A stretch of 59,234 bases of DNA from an uncultured Moraxella sp. (GCF_945873075.1 NZ_CAMCBS010000015.1:1-59234), one strand, 5' to 3'; counted from the stretch's first letter, positions 27,157 to 36,554 are shown. Translations and numbers: made by a program. Notes: generated by a model not told the origin, from the sequence alone.

Positions 27157-29580
27157 TTAATAGCCTTCTTGGGTGCTTGGCGTAGGCATCGTTTGCTCAA
27201 CATATTCATCAACGATATAGTTATCCTGCGGTGGAATTTCGGGCTCGGGCGTGTATAATGGCTCGCCTTCGATATAGTAGCCGCCCATATCCACAAGATT
27301 GTCGCCGAGCGACTGAATTTGTGCTTGGAGCTGTTGTTGATACACCATATCGGCGGCGCATGAGCTCATCTGTGATGGGCGATACGCATCAATGACCGGT
27401 AGCCATAGTGCACCTGCGCACCCTTGAGCGGATAGTGTGCCACTGTAGCCATCCATCCATTGCCAAGTCACCCCTGATGGAACAGGTAGATTGACAGGGC
27501 TTAGGGTGAGCCTACGCATATAATCCGTCCAAATCGGCAATGCACCTGTACCGCCTGATAAGCCAATTGGCTTGTTATCATCACGACCGACCCACACCAC
27601 ACTGACATAGTTGCCACTGTAGCCGGCAAACCACGCATCACGATGGTCATTGGTTGTGCCTGTTTTACCGGCAAGTCCCAAATCTTTATTGATGTCATTG
27701 GCAGCCTTTGCAGTGCCTGAGCGGATGACTTCTTGTAAGCCACGATTTAGTAGATACACTGCCTGTGGTGGCGCACGGAACTGCTGTTGTCGTTGACTGC
27801 GTTGTAGCACACGACCTTTTTCGTCAATCACGGTGCGGATGGTGTGAATCGGCGTATAAGCACCACCATTGGCAAAAATCTGATACATCCCAAGCATCTG
27901 CATCGGTGTTAAATCAATCGCCCCAAGCATCACCGATGGATAAGGTGGGATTTCGGTGGTGATGGATAGATTCGCCATCTGTGCCTTAAATGCAGGCATC
28001 CCAAATTCTAGACCGACATTCACCGCTGCTTGGTTGTATGAATTTGCCAAAGCGTTCAGCAGTGGTGTGCTACCATGTGATGCGCCACCGTAGTTTTTGG
28101 GTGTCCAGTTGCTGCCATTGACTTTATAAGTGACTTGGCTGTCATTGACAGGTGTGGTCAGATTGTAGCGACCTGATTGTAAGGCGGTGAGATAAATCAC
28201 GGGCTTAAGTAGCGAACCAACTTGGCGTTTGGCGTCGATGGCTCGGTTAAAGCCGGTAAATTCACTACCTGAGCCAACCAGCGCCACAAGCTCGCCTGTG
28301 GCAGGGTGTGCACTGACGAGAGCACCTTGTAAGTCTTTGGCGGCACTGCCTTTTTTGCGTAGGCTAGCTAGCTGTGATGCCATCGCCGAATCAGCAGCTT
28401 GCTGAGCGATTGGGTCGAGTGTTGAGATGATTTTTAGCCCTTTATTTTGTAAATCTTCTTTACGATAATAGGCTTGTAGCTCTCGCTGTACAGCATCCAA
28501 GAAATCAGGAAATCTGGATTTGGCGATAGCAGGGGTCTTGACCACGCCAAGCGGTTTTTTGATGGCTTTTTGGTAAGTGGCGTTGTCAATTTTGCCGGTA
28601 ACGAGCATATTATTCAGTACGGTGTTGCGTCGCTCAAGCGCTCGTTCGGGGTTTTTGCGTGGGTTATAATGACTTGGGCCACGAGCCAAGCCAACCAATA
28701 GGGCGTATTGGTCAAGGCTAAGTTCATTGAGTGGCTTGTCAAAATAAAACTGCGATGCAATCCCAAAGCCATTCACCGAGCGATTGCCATTTTGCCCAAG
28801 ATTGATTTCGTTTAGATAAGCTAACAAAATTTCTTGCTTACCATAGCGAGCTTCGAGCAGTAGCGCCATGATGGCTTCATTGACCTTACGCTTGAGCGTG
28901 CGTTCAGAATTTAGGTAGAAATTCTTGACAAGCTGTTGAGTAATCGTTGAACCACCTTGCATCGGCTGACCTGTGGTATTGGCGACGATGGCACGGCTGA
29001 TACCACGCAAGGATACACCGTGATGCTCATAAAAACTGCGGTCTTCGGTGGCAATCAGTGCATCAATGAGTTGTTTTGGCATTTGTTCTTTGGTGATGAG
29101 CTGACGGTCTTCGTTGCTCTCAGGATAGATGCCACCGATATTCACCGGCTCAAGGCGCACAATCCCCGTACGGCTTGGCACGGTGCTTTTGAGTCCGCTG
29201 ATTTGATTGTCTTTAAAGGTGATTTCAATCAGCTGTTTGGCGTCGGTGTCGTTATCGCCATAGCTAAAGCCCCGTGTGTAGATGGTGTAGGTGTTGCCCG
29301 ATTTTTGGTAACTGCCTGTTTTGGTGGGTTTGGCTTGGCTGTATCGCAAGAGCTTGAGCCAAGATTCAAGCTCGGCAGGGGATAGGCTTGCGCCTTGATA
29401 CAGCATGAGCGGACGAGAGTAGAGCGTCGCAGGGATGTCCCAACGACGACTTTCAAACTTTGAGACGACGGTCGCATTTAGGTACATGGCGTACAACGCC
29501 ACAGCGACTATCGCCATCAGTATCAATAGCACCAACAATAACCCAATAAAGCCCGACTGCGTACGGCGAGTTTTTGGCAT
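27157..29580 (-). CDS. mrcB: Penicillin-binding protein 1B (transglycosylase/transpeptidase)
   Basis: 807 residues from ATG 29580 (GGTGGA upstream); eight more residues are possible. One N-terminal membrane segment (about 11-34), a UB2H-like region (about 55-150), then the GT51 glycosyltransferase with catalytic E179 (ATEDRSFYEHHG). The transpeptidase has S456-LLK, S514-Y-N and K639-TG. The C-terminal tail is Pro/Glu-rich. It polymerises and crosslinks peptidoglycan and is a beta-lactam target. UB2H docking to the LpoB activator is known for the family, but no lpoB is here. Confidence 0.94.
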   Translation of the reverse strand: MPKTRRTQSGFIGLLLVLLILMAIVAVALYAMYLNATVVSKFESRRWDIPATLYSRPLMLYQGASLSPAELESWLKLLRYSQAKPTKTGSYQKSGNTYTIYTRGFSYGDNDTDAKQLIEITFKDNQISGLKSTVPSRTGIVRLEPVNIGGIYPESNEDRQLITKEQMPKQLIDALIATEDRSFYEHHGVSLRGISRAIVANTTGQPMQGGSTITQQLVKNFYLNSERTLKRKVNEAIMALLLEARYGKQEILLAYLNEINLGQNGNRSVNGFGIASQFYFDKPLNELSLDQYALLVGLARGPSHYNPRKNPERALERRNTVLNNMLVTGKIDNATYQKAIKKPLGVVKTPAIAKSRFPDFLDAVQRELQAYYRKEDLQNKGLKIISTLDPIAQQAADSAMASQLASLRKKGSAAKDLQGALVSAHPATGELVALVGSGSEFTGFNRAIDAKRQVGSLLKPVIYLTALQSGRYNLTTPVNDSQVTYKVNGSNWTPKNYGGASHGSTPLLNALANSYNQAAVNVGLEFGMPAFKAQMANLSITTEIPPYPSVMLGAIDLTPMQMLGMYQIFANGGAYTPIHTIRTVIDEKGRVLQRSQRQQQFRAPPQAVYLLNRGLQEVIRSGTAKAANDINKDLGLAGKTGTTNDHRDAWFAGYSGNYVSVVWVGRDDNKPIGLSGGTGALPIWTDYMRRLTLSPVNLPVPSGVTWQWMDGYSGTLSAQGCAGALWLPVIDAYRPSQMSSCAADMVYQQQLQAQIQSLGDNLVDMGGYYIEGEPLYTPEPEIPPQDNYIVDEYVEQTMPTPSTQEGY

Positions 29581-29755
29581 TATACAATCCACCCACAAAA
29601 TCAAAAATCATACTATCGCCCAAATTCGTTCAATTTTCAAGCAAAATCAGCGTAGAAAATTGGCTAAGATTTGCTTGATTGTAGGATTTTTGTTGGATGT
29701 GTTAAGGGTTTTTGATGTCTGCGGTGATAATTATTTAATAAAATTAATCAATTTT

Positions 29756-30208
29756 TCAGAAATGATTGGCACACATGGCGACATCATAATCCGTCTTTGG
29801 TAGCTTGTTTTGGTGATATAGCCAGTTGGCGACTTCATGCCAAGCATACAAAGCCGAACCTGATTGCACGCCATAAACAGGCTTAGGAAAATTGCCATCG
29901 CCACGGGTTGCTTTGGCGTAGTGGCTGAGTGCCATACGAGACAATCCCAAGCGTTTCGCCATCTCTGCCAATGAAGATACACCTTTTTCTTGTAGGATTA
30001 AATCATGAAATCCTGCGGTATGTAGATTGTCAAACGCTGAAGCGATGGCGTCTTTTGCACTATTTGCCATGCGGTCAAACTCAAGATAAACGGTATCATC
30101 CAAGGTGCAGATTAGTGCATCATCACACCCTGATTGATAAAGTAGATCTTCAAGATTATCATCAAAAATGGCATCTCGAACAACGATGGTAAAATGGTAA
30201 GTATTCAT
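29756..30208 (-). CDS. Candidate HTH antitoxin partner of HicA-like protein
   Basis: 150 residues from ATG 30208, one base after the upstream gene's stop and with GGGAG before it. The N-terminal half (about 1-75: 'YHFTIVVRDAIFDDNLEDLLYQSGCDDALICTLDDTVYLEFDR') is a small alpha/beta domain. The C-terminal half carries a helix-turn-helix ('SSLAEMAKRLGLSRMALSHYAK', about 78-99) and a Trp-containing end (HEVANWLYHQNKL). It is not a canonical HicB. Position, spacing and the palindrome over the promoter suggest an autoregulating antitoxin. Function is inferred. Confidence 0.7.
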   Translation of the reverse strand: MNTYHFTIVVRDAIFDDNLEDLLYQSGCDDALICTLDDTVYLEFDRMANSAKDAIASAFDNLHTAGFHDLILQEKGVSSLAEMAKRLGLSRMALSHYAKATRGDGNFPKPVYGVQSGSALYAWHEVANWLYHQNKLPKTDYDVAMCANHF

Positions 30209-30209
30209 A

Positions 30210-30431
30210 TTATTCTCCCTGACATTCATCTACTTTGCGGATGATTTGTTTGGCATGATTTTGTGGGTTTTTGGGTGTGCTCCAAACGCTCATTTGGTGT
30301 GTGCTGTGCCCAAAATTGCATCGCAATCGACAATAGGCGTGCGATGATTTGCCACTTGCCACGATATGCCAACCATTGGCAATGGCATAAGCGATCGCAT
30401 CACTAATTTCTTTGTTGGGATGGTGTTTCAT
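30210..30431 (-). CDS. Candidate HicA-like toxin
   Basis: 73 residues from ATG 30431 (MKHHPNKEISDAIAYA). Earlier in-frame starts lie on or before the promoter elements and are unlikely. The 'NKEI..AI.YAI.NGWHIVASGKSSHAYCRLRC' stretch, then 'SVWSTPKNPQNHAKQIIRKVDEC', looks like a small RNA-binding HicA-type fold with a conserved His and basic residues. It is first in a two-gene operon with the HTH gene, toxin first, as in hicAB. Toxicity is not shown by sequence. Confidence 0.65.
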   Translation of the reverse strand: MKHHPNKEISDAIAYAIANGWHIVASGKSSHAYCRLRCNFGHSTHQMSVWSTPKNPQNHAKQIIRKVDECQGE

Positions 30432-30459
30432 TGGTATTTGATTAATAGGCTGATAAGTT

Positions 30460-30491
30460 ATTATAGCTAAGGTGTTTATATTTGTAAACAC
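30460..30491 (-). promoter_or_regulatory. Promoter and palindromic operator of the toxin-antitoxin candidate
   Basis: Minus strand TTTACA (30488-30483), a 17-base spacer and TATAAT (30465-30460). A perfect inverted repeat, GTGTTTA-N6-TAAACAC (30472-30491), covers the -35 element. This is the expected site for repression by the operon's own HTH protein. Confidence 0.75.
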
Positions 30492-30560
30492 TTTTGATGG
30501 CTTTGCCATTGAGTTCATGTAGGTCATTTTATGCTATAATACCTTATTTCCCACCATTTG

Positions 30561-33167
30561 ATGACCATCATGACCGCAAAGAGCTCGACTGATTATCACA
30601 CCGATACCGACACCCTAGAACAAAGCTTGATTTTGCCCCCTGATGGCAGCTGCTTTCACTGTGGTGAAGTGTTGCCAAAAGAGCCGTTTTTTACCGTGAT
30701 TTTTGATAAGCCGCGAGCGATGTGCTGTCTGGGCTGTCAGCTGGCGAGCCAAAGCATCGTCGAAGCCAATCTTAGTCAATATTATCTTGACCGCCGTGAA
30801 ATCAGCCCAACAGCCAGCCTGCCTGATGCCATCAATTTTAGCGCCTATGACCATGCCGATATCAAAGGACAATTCGTCTATGCCGAAAATGGCGGTAGCA
30901 CCGCTGAATTATCGGTCGCTAATCTCAAATGCTCGGCGTGTACTTGGCTGATTGAGACGCGTCTGCGGTCGATGGCAGGCGTGAAATCTTGTCAAGTCAA
31001 TCTCACCCAACAGCGGATGCGGGTCAATTGGGATGATGATGTTTTGCCGATTAGCGAGATTCTAAAGGCGGTACATTCGGTGGGCTATGATGCCAAGCCA
31101 TATCGCCAAGATACGCACGAAGCGATGCTCAAGCGTCAAAACAAAAAAATGCTCATCCGTCTAGGTATCGCTGCGCTTGGGGCGATGCAGGCGATGATGT
31201 TTTCTATCGGGATGTATTTTGGTGAATACAGCGGGATGTTGATTGAGCATCGGGATTTTTTGCGGTATGTGTCGCTATTTGTGAGTATTCCGGTGTTTTT
31301 TTATTCGGCGTTGCCGTTTTTTAGCTCGGCGTTTTATGCGATTCGGGCACGCCAAGTCAATATGGATGTGCCGGTATCGATTGCGCTGATTACCACCTTT
31401 GCCGCAAGTTTATATGCGACCATCATCGGTGGCGGTGAGACTTATTTTGATTCGGTGGCGATGTTTATTTTCTTTTTGCTTGCTGGGCGATTTATCGAAC
31501 AAAATGCTCGCCTAAAAGCATCAAACATGGCATCGGATTTGGTGGTGATTGAGCCGACTTTGGTCAAGCGATTGGACGAAAACAGTTCGCTCATCACCCA
31601 AGTACAAGCAGGGACTTTGGATGCGTCCATCATTGATACATGGTGGCAGGATGTCGGACGGCATTTATCCAAATCGGCACTCGATGGCACGGACAAAATC
31701 CTAGCCCAAAGTGTCAAAGTCGGTGATATCATCGCCATCGATGCGGGCAGCCAGATTGTCGCTGATGGAATTTTGTTGTCCGAGACGGCGACGGTGTCAC
31801 AGAGTCTATTGACCGGCGAGAGTGATTTGATTGTCAAAACTCGTGGCGATGTGATGGTGGGCGGCGCTCAAAATGACTCTCAGCCTTTTGTGATGCTCGT
31901 CACTGCGGATGTGGATAATAGCCAAATTGCGCTCATCGACCGCTTGATGAACCGTGCCATGAGCGAAAAACCAAAAATCGCCCAAGATGCCGACCGTATG
32001 GCTCGCTGGTTCGTGGCTCGGGTACTGGTGCTGTCACTACTGGTGTTCGCTGTTTGGTGGTTTATTGATAAGCATGAAGCGCTGTGGGCGACGGTGGCGG
32101 TACTGGTGGCGACTTGTCCGTGTGCACTCTCTTTGGCGACACCGATTGCGCTGACAGTGGCGACCAATCGCTTGGCAAGCTTTGGCTTTTTGACCACACG
32201 GGGGCATACGGTGCAGACACTCTCGACGGTGACAAAAGTGGCATTTGATAAGACGGGGACGCTGACGACAGGACAAGCGAATTTGCTTGCAGTGATTGGC
32301 GGTGATGATAAGTCAGAACTCCTTGCTAAGGCAGCGGCGCTTGAGATTGGCAGTCGTCATCCGGTGGCAAAGGCGCTGTTGACAGCGGCGCATGGCTTGC
32401 ACCTGCCTAAGGTCGTGGATGTCGTGCATCATACCGCAGGCGGTATCGAAGGGGTGATTGATGGCGTGCGTTATCGCATTGGTCATCTACGCTTTGTCGC
32501 TGATGCTGCCATAGATGGCGATAGTCCGTCACTGGGTCAATTTGCCGAAAACTTAAGCGACTATCAAGCCAATATGTCAGTGCTGATGTCAAGATGGCAG
32601 GATGATGCTTGGCAAATTGTCGCTCGCTTTTATTTTAATGACTCACTGCGAGCTGATGCCAAAGCGATGATTGATGGGCTAAAAGCTCGTGGTATCACAC
32701 CGCTGATGCTCACAGGCGACCCCAATCCCAATGCACTACAAGTCGCTGCTGATTTGGGTATCACAGAAGCCTATTATGGACTAAGTCCTGAAGATAAAGT
32801 CAATCATATCAAACGCTTGCAGGCAAATGGCGAGACGGTGCTGATGGTCGGCGATGGTATCAATGATGCGCCCGTGCTCGCTGCTGCCAATGTCTCTACA
32901 TCCATCGCAGGCGCTGCCGACCTTGCCCAAGTCTCAAGCGATAGTGTGCTACTTGGTGGTAAGCTCATCGCCATTGACCGTGCCATTGGACTGTCTGTTA
33001 AGAGCCAAGCCATCATCCGCCAAAACCTACGCTGGGCATTGATTTATAATACATCGGTACTGTTGCCTGCTGCCTTTGGCTATGTACCGCCTTGGCTGGC
33101 TGCTATTGGCATGAGCTTATCAAGCTTAGCTGTGGTGGCGAACGCCATGCGTATCAAGCGTGGTTGA
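30561..33167 (+). CDS. ccoI: Copper-exporting P-type ATPase for cytochrome oxidase assembly
   Basis: 868 residues from ATG 30561; TTG 30558 and ATG 30570 are alternatives with no clear ribosome site. An N-terminal zinc-ribbon-like region (C31, C34, C55, C56, C59) precedes an HMA domain with CSAC at 124-127. Membrane segments follow, with TCPCALS near 518, DKTGT near 562, SRHP in the nucleotide domain and GDGIND near 763. The extra N-terminal domain marks the CcoI/FixI group, which supplies copper to cbb3 oxidase. No ccoNOP genes are in view. Confidence 0.9.
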   Translation: MTIMTAKSSTDYHTDTDTLEQSLILPPDGSCFHCGEVLPKEPFFTVIFDKPRAMCCLGCQLASQSIVEANLSQYYLDRREISPTASLPDAINFSAYDHADIKGQFVYAENGGSTAELSVANLKCSACTWLIETRLRSMAGVKSCQVNLTQQRMRVNWDDDVLPISEILKAVHSVGYDAKPYRQDTHEAMLKRQNKKMLIRLGIAALGAMQAMMFSIGMYFGEYSGMLIEHRDFLRYVSLFVSIPVFFYSALPFFSSAFYAIRARQVNMDVPVSIALITTFAASLYATIIGGGETYFDSVAMFIFFLLAGRFIEQNARLKASNMASDLVVIEPTLVKRLDENSSLITQVQAGTLDASIIDTWWQDVGRHLSKSALDGTDKILAQSVKVGDIIAIDAGSQIVADGILLSETATVSQSLLTGESDLIVKTRGDVMVGGAQNDSQPFVMLVTADVDNSQIALIDRLMNRAMSEKPKIAQDADRMARWFVARVLVLSLLVFAVWWFIDKHEALWATVAVLVATCPCALSLATPIALTVATNRLASFGFLTTRGHTVQTLSTVTKVAFDKTGTLTTGQANLLAVIGGDDKSELLAKAAALEIGSRHPVAKALLTAAHGLHLPKVVDVVHHTAGGIEGVIDGVRYRIGHLRFVADAAIDGDSPSLGQFAENLSDYQANMSVLMSRWQDDAWQIVARFYFNDSLRADAKAMIDGLKARGITPLMLTGDPNPNALQVAADLGITEAYYGLSPEDKVNHIKRLQANGETVLMVGDGINDAPVLAAANVSTSIAGAADLAQVSSDSVLLGGKLIAIDRAIGLSVKSQAIIRQNLRWALIYNTSVLLPAAFGYVPPWLAAIGMSLSSLAVVANAMRIKRG

Positions 33168-33177
33168 TTGTTGATGC

Positions 33178-33206
33178 TTTACTAAGCGATTGGCTTTGTG
33201 TATAAT
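33178..33206 (+). promoter_or_regulatory. tRNA promoter
   Basis: TATAAT (33201-33206) with a 17-base spacer from TTTACT (33178-33183), 16 bases before the tRNA. Confidence 0.55.
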
Positions 33207-33222
33207 GTCGCATACTTTATTT

Positions 33223-33299
33223 GGGCCTATAGCTCAGTCGGTTAGAGCAGAGGACTCATAATCCTTTGGTCGCAGGTTCGAGCCCTGCTGGGCCTACCA
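33223..33299 (+). tRNA. tRNA with CAU anticodon (Met or Ile2)
   Basis: 77 bases including encoded CCA. Acceptor GGGCCTA pairs with TGGGCCT; D-arm AGCTCAGTCGGTTAGAGC; anticodon loop CTCATAA; T-loop GGTTCGAGC. It is not initiator-like. C4-G69 and C5-G68 pairs and A73 resemble tRNA-Ile2 (lysidine-modified, reads AUA) more than E. coli elongator Met, but sequence alone does not settle it. Confidence 0.95.
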
Positions 33300-33317
33300 A
33301 ATTTATGTAATAACATC

Positions 33318-33350
33318 AAAGACTTGCAGTTTGACTGTGAGTCTTTTTTT
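33318..33350 (+). terminator. Terminator after the tRNA gene
   Basis: A 12-bp stem (33318-33329 with 33335-33346, two G-U pairs) and a T-run. Confidence 0.8.
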
Positions 33351-33578
33351 GTTTTAGGCATCATTTATCATCATTGATTTTGCCGATAATAACCAATTAA
33401 TAACCATCAAAAGCACCCATTCAACCACAAGTGGCAAGATTATTAGCCAAAACCGTCACAATTTTGAAATAATTCACACAAAATCACTTGTTCACCCATT
33501 AACTGTATGCTAAACTCAGCGTTAAATGGCAATTTTGCCAAAGCTTTTTACTTTATTTCCCTTGACAAGGAGTCCGCC

Positions 33579-34580
33579 ATGAAATTTTTAAAAACTACCC
33601 TTTGGGCAAGCATCACCGCCTTGGCATTGACCGCCTGTGGTGGCGATAAGCCAGCTGACAATGCAGCCGCCGCTGCACCTGCTACCGAAACTAAGACTTT
33701 GGCAATCACTGCCATCGTCGAGCATCCTGCACTCGATGCAGCTCGCACCGGTGCGATTGAACAGCTTGCCGCCGAAGGCTTTAAAGAAGGTGAGAACCTA
33801 AAAGTCACTTTCCAATCCGCTCAAGGCAACATGGCTACAGCAGGTCAGATTGCTAAGCAGTTTGTGGCAGATAAGCCAGATGCGATTTTTGCTATCGCAA
33901 CACCATCAGCACAAGCGGTAGCGGCGGCGACCACTGAGATTCCTGTGGTGTTCTCAGCGGTGACTGACCCAGTTGAAGCTAAGCTTGTCGCAAGCCTTGA
34001 AAAATCAGGCAACAATGTCACCGGTGCATCAGATGTGCTACCGTATGAGCCACAGATTGAGCTGATTCGTGAGCTGATTCCAAATGTCAAAAATGTCGGC
34101 TATGTCTATAGCCCAGGTGAAGTAAACTCAACTGTCGTGCTAAAAAATCTAAAAGAAAAACTAGCACCACTTGGCATTAATGTCATCGAATCACCTGCCC
34201 AAAAATCAAGCGACATCAGCCAAGCGGCGAGTGCTTTGGTGGGTAAAGTCGATGTGATTTATACATCAACTGACAACAATGTCATCAATGCGTACGAAGC
34301 ACTCTACCAAGTGGCAAAACAAGCCAAAATCCCACTAATCTCAGCAGATACCAGTACGGTTGAGCGTGGTGCGGTGGCAGCGCTGGGCGTGAATTATACT
34401 GATCTTGGTAAAGAATCTGGTAAGATTATCGCAAAAGTACTAAAAGGTGAAAAACCAGATACTATCCCTGTGTATATTTCACAAAATCTTGACCTATATG
34501 TCAGCAAAAAACACGCCGAAGAGCAAGGTGTAACCTTACCACAAGCTGTCTTGGATCGTGCTGCCAAAGTGGTTGAGTAA
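33579..34580 (+). CDS. ABC transporter substrate-binding lipoprotein (TrpX-like)
   Basis: 333 residues from ATG 33579, with AAGGAG upstream; the longer frame adds no signal. Lipobox LTACGG at about residues 17-22, then an Ala-rich linker. The two-lobed binding domain has 'AITAIVEHPALDAARTGAIEQLAAEGFKEG', 'PDAIFAIATPSAQA', 'PVVFSAVTDPVEAKLV' and 'GVNYTDLGKESGKI', as in the ABC_sub_bind / TrpX family. Aromatic amino acids or related compounds are candidate ligands. Followed by a two-hairpin region before the permease gene. Confidence 0.88.
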   Translation: MKFLKTTLWASITALALTACGGDKPADNAAAAAPATETKTLAITAIVEHPALDAARTGAIEQLAAEGFKEGENLKVTFQSAQGNMATAGQIAKQFVADKPDAIFAIATPSAQAVAAATTEIPVVFSAVTDPVEAKLVASLEKSGNNVTGASDVLPYEPQIELIRELIPNVKNVGYVYSPGEVNSTVVLKNLKEKLAPLGINVIESPAQKSSDISQAASALVGKVDVIYTSTDNNVINAYEALYQVAKQAKIPLISADTSTVERGAVAALGVNYTDLGKESGKIIAKVLKGEKPDTIPVYISQNLDLYVSKKHAEEQGVTLPQAVLDRAAKVVE

Positions 34581-34596
34581 TCTACTGCTATACTAT

Positions 34597-34683
34597 ATCG
34601 CCCAATGACTATGATATGAATGTGAATTGGGCGATTTGCTCAAACCCAAGTGCAACGATTGGCTTGGGTTGTTTTGCGTTTTA
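34597..34683 (+). terminator. Two hairpins between the binding protein and permease genes
   Basis: Hairpin one: ATCGCCCAAT (34597-34606) with ATTGGGCGAT (34626-34635). Hairpin two: AACCCAAG (34643-34650) with CTTGGGTT (34663-34670), followed by a T-rich stretch. Probably a partial terminator that gives more binding protein than permease; a TATAAT just before the permease (34730-34735) may restart transcription. Confidence 0.6.
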
Positions 34684-34767
34684 ATAACGATTTATTAATT
34701 TTGTTTCTATCATGACAAGGATTTTGTTATAATAGGCGTTTTGTATTTTTAGTGGCGAGTATTGCCT

Positions 34768-35661
34768 ATGACTTTGATTGCGTTGTTCGGAGCACTAGAA
34801 AGTGGTCTGATTTATGCCCTGATGGCACTGGGTGTGCTGATTTCGTTTCGTATTTTGGATTTTCCAGATTTGACTGCTGATGGTAGCTTTCCTTTGGGTG
34901 GCGCAGTGGCAGGCGTGGCGATTGTTGCAGGTCTAAATCCGTGGCTGGCGTGTGCTTTTGGCATGATGGCAGGGATGATGGCAGGGATGATGACTGCTTG
35001 GCTGCATGTCAAATTGGGTATTTTGCACCTATTGGCAGGTATCTTGATGATGACTGCGCTATACTCAGTGAACCTGCGTATCATGGATGCACCAAACTTA
35101 CCATTGCTTGGGCAGCCGACCGTATTTACGCCGTTTGTGGATGGCGGTAATGGTTTTTGGGTGCGTGTGGCAGTGGTTGCAGGCGTGGTGGTGTTGGTCA
35201 AGCTTGCCCTAGATTGGTTCTTTAGCACCGAGACAGGTCTTGCGATGCGTGCCACAGGCTCAAACCTACGCATGGCACAAGCTCAAGGCATTAATACGCC
35301 GTGGGTGATTATCCTAGGTATGGCAATCTCCAATGGCTTGATTGCTTTGTCGGGTGCTTTATTTGTACAAACTCAAGGCTTTGCTGATGTGTCGATGGGT
35401 ATCGGTACGATTGTTATTGGTTTGGCTGCGGTGATTATTGGGGAAGCGGTCATTTCTGCCAAGCGTATTTTTTGGATGACTCTGGCGGTGGTGATTGGTG
35501 CGATTTTGTATCGTCTATTTGTCCAAATTGCACTATCAAGCGATTTGCTGCGTGGTATTGGCTTCAAATCACAAGATTTGAACTTAGTCACATCGCTACT
35601 GGTGGTGATTGTACTGATGCTACCAAAAATCAAGTCCAAGCTACTTGCTAAAAAAGCCTAG
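34768..35661 (+). CDS. ABC transporter permease (TrpY-like)
   Basis: 297 residues from ATG 34768; TTG 34762 adds two codons. Eight to nine hydrophobic segments. The 'GLIYALMALGVLISFRILDFPDLTADGSFPLGGA' start and 'ATGSNLRMAQAQGI' EAA-like loop are typical of permeases paired with ABC_sub_bind lipoproteins. A double MMAGMMAGMMT stretch sits in membrane helix three. Nine bases before the ATPase gene. Confidence 0.88.
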   Translation: MTLIALFGALESGLIYALMALGVLISFRILDFPDLTADGSFPLGGAVAGVAIVAGLNPWLACAFGMMAGMMAGMMTAWLHVKLGILHLLAGILMMTALYSVNLRIMDAPNLPLLGQPTVFTPFVDGGNGFWVRVAVVAGVVVLVKLALDWFFSTETGLAMRATGSNLRMAQAQGINTPWVIILGMAISNGLIALSGALFVQTQGFADVSMGIGTIVIGLAAVIIGEAVISAKRIFWMTLAVVIGAILYRLFVQIALSSDLLRGIGFKSQDLNLVTSLLVVIVLMLPKIKSKLLAKKA

Positions 35662-35670
35662 GGGATAGAT

Positions 35671-36465
35671 ATGTTACAAGCAACTGATTTACGCCTGACA
35701 TTTAATGCGGGCACCCCGATTGAAAATCCTGCCCTACGTGGGCTGTCTCTCTCGATTGCTGATGGTGAGTTTGTCACGGTGATTGGTACAAACGGCGCAG
35801 GCAAATCAACTTTTTTGAACGCCATCAGTGGGGCGGTGCGTGTCGATAGTGGCTCGATTTTGATTAATGGTCAAGATGTCACTCGCCAAGATACGCATAA
35901 GCGTGCCAAGCAAGTCGCGCGTGTATTCCAAGACCCGATGGCAGGTACTTGTGAAGCTTTGACCATCGAAGAGAATATGGCACTGGCGTATAAGCGTGGT
36001 GGCAGTCGTGGGCTAGGCGGTGCACTCAATGCCAAAAACCGTGAGCTATTTCGTGAAAAGCTCTCCATTCTAAAGCTCGGTCTAGAAAATCGTCTAACCG
36101 ATCGCATGGGCTTGCTCTCGGGCGGTCAGCGTCAAGCGGTGAGCCTGCTGATGGCAAGCTTACAACCATCCAAGATTTTACTACTGGATGAGCATACCGC
36201 CGCACTCGACCCAAAGACCGCTGCCTTTGTGCTTGAGCTGACTGATAAAATCGTCGGCGATGGTAAGCTTACCACCATGATGGTCACGCACTCAATGCAA
36301 CAAGCGTTGACACACGGCACGCGCACAGTGATGCTACATCAAGGTCAAGTAGTGCTTGATGTCTCTGGCGATGAGCGTCGTGGTATGACAGTGCAGGATT
36401 TGTTGAATATGTTTGAAAAAACTCGTGGCGAAAAGGTCGAAGACGACAGTCTGATTCTTGGATAA
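35671..36465 (+). CDS. ABC transporter ATP-binding protein (TrpZ-like)
   Basis: 264 residues. Walker A GTNGAGKS (39-46), Q-loop 'VFQDPMAGT', signature LLSGGQRQAVSL near 147-158 and Walker B ILLLDEHTAALDP near 170-182, then the H-loop MVTHSM. It powers the importer with the two genes upstream. A terminator follows. Confidence 0.93.
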   Translation: MLQATDLRLTFNAGTPIENPALRGLSLSIADGEFVTVIGTNGAGKSTFLNAISGAVRVDSGSILINGQDVTRQDTHKRAKQVARVFQDPMAGTCEALTIEENMALAYKRGGSRGLGGALNAKNRELFREKLSILKLGLENRLTDRMGLLSGGQRQAVSLLMASLQPSKILLLDEHTAALDPKTAAFVLELTDKIVGDGKLTTMMVTHSMQQALTHGTRTVMLHQGQVVLDVSGDERRGMTVQDLLNMFEKTRGEKVEDDSLILG

Positions 36466-36497
36466 TTTGCCAAATAAGCATATCTTGGGAAGTAATG

Positions 36498-36532
36498 AAA
36501 AGGACATTGGCTATCAGATGTCCTTTTATTTT
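36498..36532 (+). terminator. Terminator after the ABC operon
   Basis: A 10-bp perfect stem (AAAAGGACAT 36498-36507 with ATGTCCTTTT 36518-36527), 10-base loop and T-rich tail. Confidence 0.8.
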
Positions 36533-36554
36533 ATAAAATATAAAGAGTAAGATT

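Noticed and set aside
27141..27172. Inverted repeat across the mrcB stop as a terminator.
   Set aside because: The stem has a mismatch and there is no T-run on either strand.
33351..33578. Riboswitch or T-box before the ABC binding protein.
   Set aside because: Neither a T-box sequence nor a recognised aptamer core was found; only scattered AT-rich DNA.
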